From Ilex aquifolium (lineage: Eukaryota > Streptophyta > Magnoliopsida > Aquifoliales > Aquifoliaceae), in the NCBI GenBank assembly GCA_951799425.1, contig OX637396.1, positions 39,051,901-39,115,900 of the forward strand: 64,000 nucleotides of DNA, in the 5' to 3' direction. Shown one piece after another: positions 20,750 to 34,300 of this stretch (position 1 is its first letter; each line of letters begins with the position of its first letter). The position numbers and the translations under genes were made by a program. A model generated the notes under the pieces. It was not told the origin of the DNA. It saw only the letters and a program-made list of their open reading frames with translations, and ran no database searches.

Positions 20750-23700
20750 ATGAATCCCGACTAGTGAGTTCCCTTCAGTCCTCTTCCCTAAATATGACCG
20801 AATTGTATTCACGTCTAATTGATAGCTAGCTTCTGGAGATATGGTGTGTTTTGAAAAACTCGTTTATAACATGTTTGTGATATTGTAGTTATTTTACTAA
20901 TGATTGATGTGATGCTTGATTTGTATTATTATTCCTGATCTGTTCCATAAACCCTAGATATTGAATTTTGGTCTTAGGTCCTTTAGTTGGGGTGTAGCTC
21001 TAATTGTTTAAGAATTAATGTCAATTTGGTTTATGTTTGTCTAAATTGTTAATATCTGCATGCTTACAAGGTGTAGCATATCAAAAAATTGGATGTATGG
21101 CGGGCCAGAATATACCAATTTTTTTTTAATGAATATGGGCATATTTTAAGAAAAATAAGACAGATGTAGAGGAAGAAAGATGGTTAATATTGGTCATTTA
21201 GTCTAATTATTGAGGTTGTGGAAGAATTCTAGGCGTGCATGCCTAATAACTGGTTTTTGTTGTGTTGACCCTTCTTGATGATTTATGAAGAGGCCCTTTG
21301 TTCAGATTTTAGCATAACGACCTTTTTATTGATGCTATCTTGTATTTAACACAGGTTGGTTCCTCATAGAGCAGGCTATAATTTATCTAATTTTTAGCAC
21401 CATAAAGTGAAATTCAAACCAGTGAAGCCTATAAGTGTCTTTCAGATGATAGCCTGGAAAATCTGGAGGTTGCTCTAAGTGCTATTGTAATCTCTATTCA
21501 AACTGATGCAAGCATTCCACCTTAATAATCAGGAAACACAGATAAATGATTACATTAATGTGTTAGATATCATTGTTTGAGAATATCATTGTTTACACAT
21601 TCTTTACAATATGAGAATATCATAGCCCTTATTGCTTACCCCAGTGTACTTTATGTGTTGGTCTTTAACTGAACTGAAAATTGGAAATGCTGTTGCAAAT
21701 TATTGCTTTAAACTCTGTTTAGGATCTGATTGATGGTTGTGAGTCATATTGAGAGCACCAGATCATATTTTACCTTGTAAAACATGTTGCTGCAGAAAAC
21801 CAAAATATTTGTGAATTGTTTACATATGGCCTTGACTCTGTGTGATGCTTTGAATATAATTATTGATAAGAAGGTTAATGTTATCTGCTGTCATTTTGTC
21901 TATATTTTTTCTGTACCTTGGTGAGAGGATTCAGAGTTGAACAGTCATATGTTACTGTTTGCAACCAAAATGGTTCAAATTCAATAAAATTAATATTTCT
22001 GCTGCTTTCTTTTTCAGCGACTACTTGTTCAAGCTTTTGCTTATTGGAGATTCTGGTGTTGGAAAATCATGTCTCCTACTGAGATTTGCTGTAAGTTTTT
22101 TAGGATCTTAAAGCTTTTGAATAGAGGTCTTTTGGAGAACGTATTGTTGTATTTTAGACCCCTGGGGCCAGCTTCTGCTCATAGAGGCACCTGCAGGTGG
22201 TGGAAATGCAATGTTGACTGTGTATGCAATTTTTGAATTAAGGACTTCGTCTGTGTTTCTGATATTATGTTTCATTGCTAGTTGCCTAGTTCACATGCGT
22301 ATATTTTATTATTAGGCATTTTAAGATTCATACATGGTTTTGGGTAATCTGATTCTTGTTCATGTGAAGGGTTCAATTGTCATTCAGTATTGTTTCATAT
22401 GTGGGAGAACAAACTATGTTGCATTTTTCCGATGGATGAAAAGTTCATAAAACCTAACCGAGAATTTGGTTGTTCATTGGAATTGTAGATCCCTTTTGCG
22501 CGTAATGGTTGACATCTGATGAATTACCTTGCATGATCTTGGTTATTACATTGTGCATTGGAAGTTCACTATCTTTTCGCATAACAGTTATTATAAGATT
22601 GTATTTACACATTGATCTGTGACTAGACAGATGTGACAATTTATTCTAGAGCACCATGTTTTGTGATTTGGAAAACCTAAATGTCATGATGGTCTTCTGA
22701 ACACAAGTTTTAGTAAATTTGAAAGCCTTTTTTTTTTTAAAAAAAAAATTTGGTCCTAGTTTTCCTTTTGCTACTCAAAAGTCAAGTCTATAATAATTGA
22801 ATTCAAAACTTATAGAGTTGACAATTTAGACTGGAAAAGCGTTGGCATGTCAATAGTATCAATTAAATAATAGTATAATACTATTCATTATTTGTTTTTG
22901 TTTTTTTTGGTCATGACTATTCATTATTTGTTGAATCTCCATATAATGTGAGGAATAGCTGACTAAACCATTGTAGCATAGTGGTAAGTGGTAATTGTTG
23001 GAATGGCATGTGATGGGTTGGGGTGGGGTTAGGTCCAGTTCTTTTTTTGTTGATTAATAAGTAAACAAATAATGTCACAAAAATCTATAGAAAACCACCG
23101 CCACAACATCAGATCGATAAATCCCACCTAAATGGTGTTGGCTTTGCAAATCTGATTTGTTGGATTACCTTTGATGGGTCCATGTCATTGGTAATACTAC
23201 ACGTCATATCTTTTTTCATTGCTTTAGTTAGTGTTTTATATTTTTTTCCCTATTTGTAATTATGAATATATGATATCTTACAATGTCAGTCAATCACCCA
23301 TGATCAATTTTTATTGATCTTTTTCGCTCATGGCCCTACTATCTAGAGAACTCTCCATGGTCACTCCAGTATCTTAACATTCTTAATTTGGTTGCATTAA
23401 AATGTTGTAATAGTTTTTGATAGTCCTATGTTCTACTTTTATATGTACATGTCTATACCTAAAGAGATTTTGTCTTGCACCTAATAAAAGTGATATAACT
23501 TAATGTGTTCAATGTTATTTTGGAAGCTTTCTTTATTTTATCCAACTTTTTCAATTATATGGGCAGTTTTTTCTTCAATCTCACCTTCCTCATATATATA
23601 TGTACCAAAACCCTGATAATGACATTAATCTTTTCATGGTCCTCTCTTCATAACTCTCATGGTTTCCTCAGTTTTCTTTTCGTTTCTAATGGATTAAAAT

Positions 23701-26700
23701 TTGACATAAATATAGGAAGCCTCCAATTTCTGATGTATGACTGTAATTTACAACTGCTTGTGTATTATCTGCAGGAGTCAATGGATTAGCCCTGTTATAT
23801 AGGCTGTGGCTTGATAGTGTTGTTATGAACTTGGTTTACTTTCAGTTGTGAGCATATGAAAATATATTAAATGTTTCCCATTTAAGATTTTAATTGCTCT
23901 CATCGGCAATGTCTCTAAGCTGGCACCAGGTTTGGTTTGTTTTACTTTCAAGATTTTAAATTTTTATATTACAGATGAATTATTGTAATGTAATTTTGAT
24001 TACCTTGAAAGGAGTTTGAGTCGATGAGATACTTAAATACTCTCTTTTGTGGAATACTATTATAATATCTCCATTATAGCAGTAAAATAAATGATGAAGG
24101 AGATCAAAAAGACCTTTTGATTTTTATGTATGGACTAAAGAAACGAATTCCTTCCTTATCCGGGTGCCACCTCATCTTTTTCAAAAGTAGTTGGCATGCT
24201 GCACTTATGTTTTTGTTGAGTATAACAACTCAGATTCCTAGTAATGAGTCTTATTCTAATTGCAATGACCATGATTTATTTTAATTTAATTTTTAACTGG
24301 TGCTATTGCCCCTGGCTCCTCCCATATAAGTTTGGCTTTATACTCTCAGTATGCCATGCCTATTCTACTTCATTCTTTGCGCAAATTGTGTGCTTTTCAG
24401 TAAGGGCAAGTAATTTGATGATAAAATATTTGTGGAGGGCATTTCCTCATGGGCAACATGGCTTTCATGAATTCTTTTTGCGAATGTAAGTTGAATATAT
24501 GATCAAGACATCTGGACGAGTTATCATGCATATGGGATTGCTTTTGTTGATTTAAATTGTCTCCATGTTGGAGATTTCTTGATGTAATGCTAATGAAACC
24601 ATCACTATTTTCTTGGTTTCCCTTCCTTTTTTTTTTTTTTTTTTTTTTATGTTTTAGGATGATTCATATTTGGAGAGTTACATAAGCACCATTGGAGTTG
24701 ATTTTGTAAGTAAATATTTTGCCATAAGCAACTACTTTATTTTGCTTAAAGCAATTATTGTACTTCTATGTGGTCTGTTGGTACTTTTTGTTTATGGTAA
24801 CATGTTTGCTTTTGTAGAAAATACGCACTGTGGAGCAAGATGGGAAGACCATCAAACTTCAAATTGTAAGGTTTTGCTTGCACCGCATTTTTCTTCTTTG
24901 ATTATGTCTAATTATTTTATCGAGTGCTTTATGAATATGCCCCTCTTGGCATTTTTTTAAGCTAGTTGGAAATTGGCCAGTTCTTACTTGTGTGTTACAT
25001 TCCACTTGACAATGGTAGTTAGGTCTGTAATCTGGTTCTATTTGTATGTTTGTTCTCCTTTTTCTTAAACTGGTTTTGCTTTGATAGGGGTGACCAACAG
25101 AACATTTTTTCCTGATTTCTTAATGACTAAATTATACCAGTTTACTTTTTCAACTATATGCAGTGGGATACTGCCGGACAAGAACGTTTTAGGACAATCA
25201 CTAGCAGCTACTATCGTGGGGCACACGGGATTATAGTGAGTACTTTTCTCTATTTCCCATTGCGAGTATTTTTCCTTTCTCGTCTAATTAATATGTATTC
25301 CCTGTTTACTATCGTGGTGGCTTGTGGTGGCTTCTTGTATAGGTGGTTTATGATGTGACGGACCAAGAGAGCTTCAACAATGTCAAGCAGTGGCTTAATG
25401 AAATTGATCGCTATGCAAGTGAAAATGTTAACAAACTTCTTGTTGGGAACAAGTGTGATCTCACTGCAAATAAAGTTGTGTCATATGAAACAGCCAAGGT
25501 AAACGAGTTGTCCATAAGTTGTTCTTTTGTGATTGAATGAAGATTACATTTGTTAGCAGTTTGTTATGAGCTTGGTCTTTCTTTAATTCCTTGTAGGCAT
25601 TTGCTGATGAAATCGGGATTCCTTTCATGGAAGCCAGTGCAAAGGATGCTACTAACGTAGAGCAGGCTTTCATGGCCATGACTGCTGCGATAAAAAATAG
25701 GTAATTACCCTATGCTTAGTCGTCAGTTACAATTCTATGAAAGTGATTAGAAGTAATTTTTTATGAAGATCAACCCCTCCTTTTGATTGCTTTTACATGA
25801 AAAGGGGTTTTTGATTTTGGATGATGGCATGGTTCATTGATAGATTGATAGAAATGGGGACCACCTATCTTCTAGGGGAACTCACTTAAAAGCTTCACAA
25901 AGAGGGTGAATATGAAGTTATTAATTAATGTTGCGTGCTCGCCATCAAGATCTCACCTAGGGGTGGCAATTGTGTGGTGTTGGGTCGTGTTTGTGTCGTG
26001 TTCATGTCTAGCACTAGTCAACTTTAATCCAACTCATTTAATTAATTGTGTCATACTAAATTGACCTATTTATTTTTATATCATGTTTGTGTTGACTGTT
26101 GACCTATATAACTCATGAATCAAAAATTTAACACTAATATTTTATTCTAAGATTCTATTATCTCTTAACCGAACTCACTCATAGTTTTTCCATAAGCTGA
26201 AAATTAACTTAATACATATAATTACAAAAATAAGTTAAAAAAAACGTTCTTATTGTATAAGGATTATGTCAGTACTTGATAAAAAAATAATAAAAATTTA
26301 GGCATTTTATTCCTATTATTCTAGTTAAACGTACTAATCGTGTCAATTGTGGGTTATTCATATTTGACACTAACTCGATTCATTTATTATTTGTATTAGT
26401 AGGTCGTGTCATTTTCGGATTCGTGTTAAGAAATAATTAAGCATAACCTAATAATTTCGTGTCGATAACGAGGAGTGGTTACATGTTATGTCAAAAATTA
26501 TCACCCCTGATCTCACCTTTCATCTTTAATTTTGCCGGGTTTCTTGAGGTTTCAATGAATTGCTCTGGCACTTGGTTTATAAACTTAAGGAATTCCTCAT
26601 TGCTACAACCATTATAATGAACAATATAATTTATATGATAATCTAGCATTCCATATTAGTTGCATTAAAGTTTCTTAAATTGTGGAGTACTTTGAACTAT

Positions 26701-27103
26701 CTATTTCTAGCCTTTAATGTAATCAAGATTGCTTTTGCTTAGAGGTGGTAAATGATCCAAGCTACTTGGGTTTGGCTCGATTCAAGCTCGTTCGTTCAGA
26801 AAATGAGCCGACGTCGAACAATTTTTTAAGCTTGTTTAGAAAACAAAGCCCTATAACGAGTCGAGTTTGAATTTTTTAGGCTTATTTTGAAAAATGAGTT
26901 CATTAGGCCTGAACTCATTTGTTTGGCTCATTTACCACCCCTTCTTGCTTCTTTGTTAAATTCTGCTACTGCTTTATCCTCTCAATGTTCTTCCCAAATG
27001 CAGGATGGCAAGCCAACCGGCGGCCATGAACAATGCCAAACCTCCGACAGTGAATATTCGTGGACAACCTGTTGCACAGAATAGTGGCTGCTGTTCTTCG
27101 TAA
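20750..27103 (+). CDS. RABD2: RABD2/Rab1-type small GTPase
   Basis: Eight exons: 20750-20763, 22018-22090, 24658-24705, 24818-24865, 25164-25235, 25343-25498, 25597-25700 and 27004-27103. They join in frame to 204 residues. Start [15 protein letters not shown] and end GCCSS are diagnostic of plant RABD2. Nucleotide-binding motifs: G1 GDSGVGKS (15-22), switch I Thr40, G3 WDTAGQE (62-68), G4 NKCD (121-124), G5 SAK (151-153). C-terminal CC (201-202) is the geranylgeranylation site. RABD2 proteins drive ER-to-Golgi traffic. The first coding exon is only 14 bases, before a 1.25-kb intron, and the second intron is 2.6 kb. G5 context is EASAK instead of the usual ETSAK. The last intron holds two hAT-type MITEs. 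Confidence 0.97.
22895..22916 (-). mobile_element. SINE stub (22 bp) with exact 14-bp target duplication
   Basis: Minus strand: TCATGACC followed by an A-rich tail. It is flanked by exact direct repeats CTATTCATTATTTG (22881-22894 and 22917-22930). This looks like an extremely 5'-truncated insertion of the SINE family ending GACC-A(n). It lies in intron 2 of the RABD2 gene. Confidence 0.65.
25958..26509 (-). mobile_element. Non-autonomous hAT element, family A, copy 2 (552 bp)
   Basis: Ends TAGGGGTGGCAAT and ATTATCACCCCTG are inverted, with exact 8-bp duplications ATCTCACC (25950-25957 and 26510-26517). Internal sequence matches the copies at 16692 and 29244 in reverse orientation (GTCGTGTTTGTGTCGTG, GTTGACCTATATAACTC). 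Sits in intron 7 of the RABD2 gene. Confidence 0.9.
26741..26942. mobile_element. hAT-type MITE, 202 bp
   Basis: Ends AGAGGTGGTAAATGA and TCATTTACCACCCCT are inverted. Flanking 8-mers TTTTGCTT (26733-26740) and TCTTGCTT (26943-26950) match at 7 of 8 bases. The body has pairing blocks such as AGCTTGTTTAGAAAA. It lies only about 50 bp before the last acceptor of the RABD2 gene (27003), in the region where branch point and polypyrimidine tract must lie. Confidence 0.8.
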
Positions 27104-28374
27104 GGAGAAAACGCGAGCAGTTATATTTATCATCAGGTCTGTGTCGTCTTCCATGGGTTGTATAAACACTACCTTGATAACGGACTAGTTTGAGATTGTT
27201 TCATTTAGTGGTTCCGAAAGCTGTTATTGACTCTCCATTATTTCTCAGATATCTGTTAATGGGAAAGGGCTGTACAAAATCATGAATGTTAAAAGTAGTA
27301 TTGTTCTGCCGTTGCAGAACAAACATATGGGACTCGTGTTATTTAGCCTCCTTTTACTTTCATCTTACTTACAAGCAAGCCATGTAATACTATTGAAACC
27401 TAAAAATTGATCTAATCATGTCACAATATTATGGTATAATAGTGTTTTTGTGGTCGTAACTTTTTAATTTTTTTATTGTGACTCAATCACATGAAACTAA
27501 TAAATGTAGAAGAATACTTGCGCTTCAACAGAATATCATCTTTTAATGTAGAAGATTACGGTATACTAGGAATTGGCATACCAAGAGTTGTACAACATTA
27601 GGACAAAGGATACACCCCAATATGACCTCCCCCCCACCCCACCCCCCCCCCAAAACAAAACAAAAAACAAACCCACCCAAAATAAAAAACACATAAAAAC
27701 GTTACTAAAAACAGGAAAACATTTTCCAAAGATAGTTATCGATTTGAGAGAGAAGTGATGAAGAACCCTACCCCCTGTTGGGCAGATTGATTTTTCAACT
27801 CGAACGTGGTATCACTTGTATAGATGGAAATCTACAATAGGTCACAGATTAACTAACAGCGGAACCTTCCACCACAGTATCAACTGCATACAAATCATCT
27901 CGAGCCTATTCTGTAAAAGCAAAGAAATAAAAAACCTCCCACCAGCCTACTGTTCTTGCCTCGAGGGCAAATCAGAAAATGTAAAAGCTGGTTTCACACT
28001 GCAGTTGTGGTGTGATTTCACCTATCTGCATTAACAACGAATCTATCACCGAACATCACCCTTCAGTTTCCAACAAAACAAAAAACTAAATAGTCTCCAA
28101 CCCACGCAGATACAAAATGGAGCAAGAAATATTTGACGTCATAAATTGATTTTTCTTGTGCCCCAAAAATCTCAAAACAGTGATAACACGGCTTTTGGTA
28201 GACCAAAAATGCTACAGGGAACACATGAAGAAACACAATTTACAATTTTTAAGGCAGTAACTTGGGAGAGACTTTGTGATACAGAAAATTCCATTATTGT
28301 CAATTTCCTGCCCACTCAGGAACTGGAGTAGGGAAGAACTCAAACAAGGAAACATAGCGGGGCAAGACAGAATC
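27104..28374. other. Convergent 3' flanks of RABD2 and RGG genes
   Basis: The RABD2 3' UTR (plus) and the RGG-protein 3' UTR (minus) face each other. C/A-rich low complexity at 27625-27660. No further gene. Confidence 0.5.
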
Positions 28375-31300
28375 TCACTTGGCACCTAAGGTTGGGAACT
28401 GCCCTTGATCTTCAATGGCAGGGGCTTCCACATTGCTCATTCTACCGCCTCCACTGTAGCTGCCTCTGCCACCACGTCCACGCCCACGACCACGACCACC
28501 AGGACTATAGTAACTCTTCCCTTCCGCAGGCTTCAAGAACTCGTTGATACTGACAGCCTAGAACAGCCAGAGGGGAAAAAGTTAAAAAAAAAAAAAACAT
28601 CAAACTTAAAGATAAATGAATTCACTTGTTAAAAATGCATTACCAAATTGTTTTCATTTATTTATGTACGGTTGAATACTTGATTGAGTAATTCTATGTG
28701 CACCAAAAATGTTCACCAAATGATTGTCATTGGATGATAGTCGGTCCCACTGTTCCAAAGGCTGACAATGATTTGTTGCACATTTTTTGTGCACATAGCA
28801 TGACAATACTTGAATAAAGCAAAATGCACTGGTCTCAAAAGTGTCTTCCTCCAAGTGCAGGCACATGGTTACAAAACATACGATTTTCTTTTTTTCGGGG
28901 GAGGGGGCGAGTAGATTTTGCTAAGCACATTGGGTCTAGTGCCCAAAAATGTACTTGGTCTCCTCGCCAAATGCCCACCGGGAGCTAGTGAAAAAGCAAT
29001 TGGAAATCCAGGGGAATAAAAAGGTCCAGATATTTAAAAGGTATGTTATTTTAACTTCACAGTACAACGGAAAAAACAAATGAAAAAAATATTAGGCTCC
29101 ATAGGCTGCAGAGAAAGACGAAAATAGATAATTAGGAGTCTTAGATTATGACAGAAGGGCCAATAGGCATGGAAAATTTGAACTATTGGGGTGTGATGCC
29201 ATCATCTGATTATATAGAATTAAGTGGCATGGCAAACAGCAATTAGAGTGGGCAATTTTTGACACGACACGAAATTAACGGATTAGGGTTGGTCATTTCT
29301 CGACACGAACCCGTACATAACACGACTCGTTAACACGGATAATAAATGGACCGGGTTAGTGTCAAACACAAACACAAAATTGACACAATTAACATGTTTA
29401 ACTAGTATTATAAAAATAAAATGCCAAAATTTTATTATATTTTATCAATTAGTGACCTAATTCTTGTACAAAAAATATATTTTTACTCATTTTTATTATT
29501 ATATATATTAAGTTAATTTTTAATTTATAGAAAACATATGAGCATAGGTTTGATTAAGTGATTTTAGACTTAAATCTGAGCGTTAAATTTTTTATTCATG
29601 GGTTATATGAGTCAACACGAATACAACATGAAAATAAATAGGTCAAATCGATACGATTAGTTAAACAGGTTAGATTAGAGTTGTCTAGTGCTCAACACGA
29701 ACCCAAAATGACACGACATGATATGATTGCTACCCCTAACAGCAATGATTATCATGCACCGCTGCTTGTGGAAGGCACTCCTCACTTCAAGCATATTAGA
29801 CACAACTGGACAGGCTTGGGCAGTAGTAAATCAGGCGCAAGTATTAGTCAGCATTAAAAAATGATCCCTCATCATTAACATGTTTGCTTGTGTCAGTCAT
29901 GCAGCCTCAAAAAATTGATGGCGGCATCTTTTACTTATACCATTAGTTCTAGTACACTTGGGAATTCTTAGTTGGCTAGTTGTAAGAAGTGCCCCCAACC
30001 ATCGAACAAAGGATTATCCCGGACCCGCACAAAATATCTATTCTTAGACTCACAAAATGGAACGTGATAATGATGAGTTAGAATGCCATAGAAACAGAGA
30101 GACATAATGTGTTACCTACTCTTAACTCAAAGCGAGCCAAAGCAAGTGGGTAGAAGTTCTGTTGGTCTGATGTACGAATGCAAATTTAAGTAGCCCGAGA
30201 ATAATTAATATGATCGAATAGAAAAGTCCAGATATTTAAACGGACATTTTTTGGCAAGCCATGTCCAAATTTCCTCAATAAGAGGTATCATGTTCACAAT
30301 CCAGTGGGCAGGCCAAATTTGACAACTATGATCTTCCTATATAAAATGGTGAGCAGAAAACACTCTGCAAACATAACATACAAAGATTGACTTTCAGATT
30401 CTTGGTGATTTACATCACTCATGGACCAGAAGTCAAACAAATGAAGAGCCATGAACAAAAATATAGAGCAAGCAAGGAAGATTAGTGAATAAGCTGACAA
30501 AACTGACACAAAGACAGTGAAGTGTAAATATAAAGGAATGGAATGCCAATGGCAGAGGTTAGAGCACAGGCAATATGCATATTTTGAATACAAGGTCTGA
30601 CTGAGTTCCTTGGAGATCCAGACATCCCAAGCATATATAACTATGCATGTATAGCAATAAACAAGGGACGCGTAAGTAGCAATACCTTCTTGGCTTTCTC
30701 TTCTTTCTCGGCTCGCTTATCCTTGTCAGAGCCCTTTTAAACAAATGAAATGGAATATGATCAGTACCTCAAAAAAATTCTTTGAAATAACAAGTACCTC
30801 ATATAATTGCATTAGGCAATAACAAGTACTAGATAAGATTGTCATTACTAACTACAGAGTTAACCCTTGACGAGTATGTAGAAATGCTTAAGGAGTGCAT
30901 GGTATCTCACCAGTTTGATAAAAATGTCATCATTGTTCTTCTTCTTGTTTGAAATTTGTTGCATGGATTCAAACTCCTTGACATCAACCTTCCTTTCCTG
31001 GGTTTTAAGTGTTTGAAGAGCCTTCCTCTTCTCTTCGAGCACCTTCTCATACTCTTCAAGAGTCATCTCCTACATTATCACGTAAGAATTACGATAAGCA
31101 ATTATAGAATAGCATCAGTGTTATTTAAGGCGTAAAACAAACCGAAGTGAACCGGTCTCCCGAGAGCCTAGGCGAGAAGCAAAGCGAACCCTTCATCGAA
31201 ACAAAGCGAACAATATAAAAAATAAACAAATATTTTAGTTTAATACTTTGATTACTCTTAAATATTCAAGTTTTAACTTTACAAATTCCAAATATTTAAA

Positions 31301-34300
31301 TGCAACCAAATAATAAACATTTACATATTTTAAATAGGCAAGATATTAAATATTGAACATTATTGCATTCTAAAAATAATCAATTCACATAATCACGTCA
31401 TCAAAATGGAAAGCTAGCAAATGTGGGTTCGACTCACACCGAGATTGATTAATATCACCACTAAATAGAGCATTGAACATCATCTAATCATAACAAGACA
31501 GATTACCATATGATATTGTCAGATGAATCAATCAATTTATTTTATACATATACATATACATATACATGTATAACATCATCTCTGCTATGGTTTAGTTAAT
31601 GTTGAGGAAGAAGAAGAAGAATGAGGGGGAGGGGGAGGGGGAGGGGGAGGAGGAGAAAATAAAAAAAATTGCAATTAGGCGAGTTTCTCGCCTCACTCGC
31701 TTCATCACCTAGGCTCGCTTTTTCCTCGCTTTACTTAAACCTCGCTTCGCCTTGGCTGTTCAAGGTGACCAAGTCTCGCCTCGCTTCACTTCTCACCTAG
31801 GCTCACTTTTCACAAAACTGAATTAATTAGCATAATGTCGTTAGTACACTATTCTTCCTGAAATTCTTGGTATGCTCATACTATAAATTTAACGCTTATT
31901 GAAGACCATTTAGCATTTGGATTTGCTAGAGCTCTCGTAAAAAGGTTCTAAAATTCAATTGTAAAGGAGTTGAGACCAAAATCGTTTTTATCATTAAAAA
32001 AAAATATATAACACTAATAAATTGTTTTCAAAATCATAAAGAATATGATGCCACTCTTGGAGAGAAGTCAGCATTTTGGAAGTGCTGAAGCTCTCACTAC
32101 AAAGTTCTCACACCCAATTGCAGGAAACAGCAGAAGAGAGGATATTTAATCCATATCAAGGAATTCCAAAAAATGAAATAAGGAGCTTAATTCTGAATTT
32201 CAGCATGCTCTCCCTAAAGGGTGAAGCTACAAATGGGGCACTACTTGACAAGAGCCACAAGCCCTCCTATTGGCACACCTGGAGATCTGTCACGCAAATC
32301 ATCAAAACAATTCTTTCTTGTAAGGGCATTGTAGTACTTTTACTTTTCCAAAGACCTAAATCAAACAACATTACTATGGGCTCCTCTCATTCCCAACTCT
32401 ATCTCTCGTCAAAAACAAGTATTTATGAAAACATGACATATACAACAAAAACGAAGGATGGGACAAATATCCAGCAGCTGATTTTCGCCAGTAATTGTAG
32501 AATGGAAGAAAAGGTACACAGGAGAGAGATGGTCAAAGCTAGTTTTCAATCTAAAAGAAAATTGCCATAGGAGAAACAAGTTACAAAACCTAGGAAATTT
32601 TAAGAGCTTATCATGATAAGATCGAATTGCGGCATAACAGTGATTCAACAAACCATAGGTGTCAAGTTACAGGTGCCAACACAGAGAAGGTTCAAGTTGG
32701 AAAAATATGTCAATGACTTCATACATGGAAGGATTTATTTCAGTGTGAGAACACAAGAACGGGATTGCGAGGCAGTATCACGAAACAATGAAAATTCGAA
32801 TGTTGAGTCTAGAAAGGACAATGCTAGAGAATCAAAATTCATAGATTTTGCCCGCATACAACTAAAATTACAAAATGCCCAGAAAGTTATAAACTTGGTC
32901 AATATAATGAAATGTTTCCATGCACCAGATCGCATTACCCAAATCCCATTAATCACAAGCAAAACCACAATAAAAATTTTTAAGGAAAAAATGTCTCATG
33001 AGTGATTTTTTATCCAATTAATATGACACGAGTGAGGTTGTGCTGGCTCAAAAATTATCATAAACAACGTACACACACTATGTTTTCTTATCAAATATAT
33101 CCCCAGCTGGGGCTGCTGTATGGAAGGTTCCATTTACCTTTGCCACCTACAAGAGATAGAACTACTGGCTAAGGAAGCAGCAGCACCAACTGCTATCAAC
33201 TTGTTTATGAAAACACACCCATCTAGTGTTCAAGACCACAACCATGAAAAGCGATAGCATATTCATAAAGAGTATATCTAGTACAATAGCTGAAAACATC
33301 CACCTTATCCTCGGGTTCCTTTTCTTCAGCTTCTTTTTCAGGAATCTCCTTGTTCCCATCTGTTGCATCTTCCTCAACCGAGGGCTTCTCAGCACCCAAT
33401 TTTTTCTCATCTTCATTGACAACTTCCTCAGTGACCCTATACAATACAATGTGATAACGGAAATATTAATGTGTAGTCACGCCACATAAAAACCCAAGTG
33501 TCAGAAAAAGCATATACCAAGGATCTCAAAAATACTATAGCAAAGGTGCTATAAAAATACTCACTGAGCTAATTCATCAGTTTCAATTCCCCAGTTCCCT
33601 CGACCAGCTCCATCACGCTTAAACTCGTTTCTGTACAGAGAAATAGACAGTTGAAACATCCATATGGTAAGCCAATAAATAAACAAAAGAAATAATATAT
33701 GATATGTGGAGAACAAGTAAAGATGCTAAAGCAGAAGATACAAATAAAACGAATCAGTACGACGAATTTTTACCCGCGACCAGTTCCACTGTGGCGTTCA
33801 AATACCCTATTACGAGGCCGTTCCCGTTCCCCATCCCCCACTTCTCCATTGCTGTAATCGCCACGGCGACCACCACGAAAAGGACCACGAGGTCCACCAT
33901 AGCCACCACGCCTTTCGGGAGGTTTTCCAGTATCTGCCTCTTCAGTGGCACCTTGACCACCAGAGAATCTACTGTTAGCATATGGATTCTCATTGTTGGC
34001 TGCATCTCGAATGAATCCACCTCCACGACCACTCCCATATCCACGTCCTCTACCACGACCTCCGCCACGTGCAACTTCCTCTTTTACCTCCTTGACTACT
34101 CAAAGATACAAACAAGCAAAGCAAGCAAAGAAGTATGGAAATAAATAAGAGGGCTTACAAAGCATGTTGTGAAGCTGAAATTAAGACAACATGCAGGGAT
34201 TGCATCAAATTCAATTCCCATAATAGTCGAGCAGCAGAAATTTCTTCACAGGTATGAAAAGCCATTTACAAACAAAAGAGATGAATTTAGAATGCCAAAA

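Noticed and set aside
32076-33005. Plus-strand frames of 130 and 164 codons
   Set aside because: They lie within intron 4 of the RGG gene, have no family similarity and no splice or promoter context.
33704-34144. 146-codon Thr-rich plus-strand open frame
   Set aside because: It is the antisense of exon 2 of the RGG gene; the Thr-rich content is a reverse reading of Gly/Arg codons.
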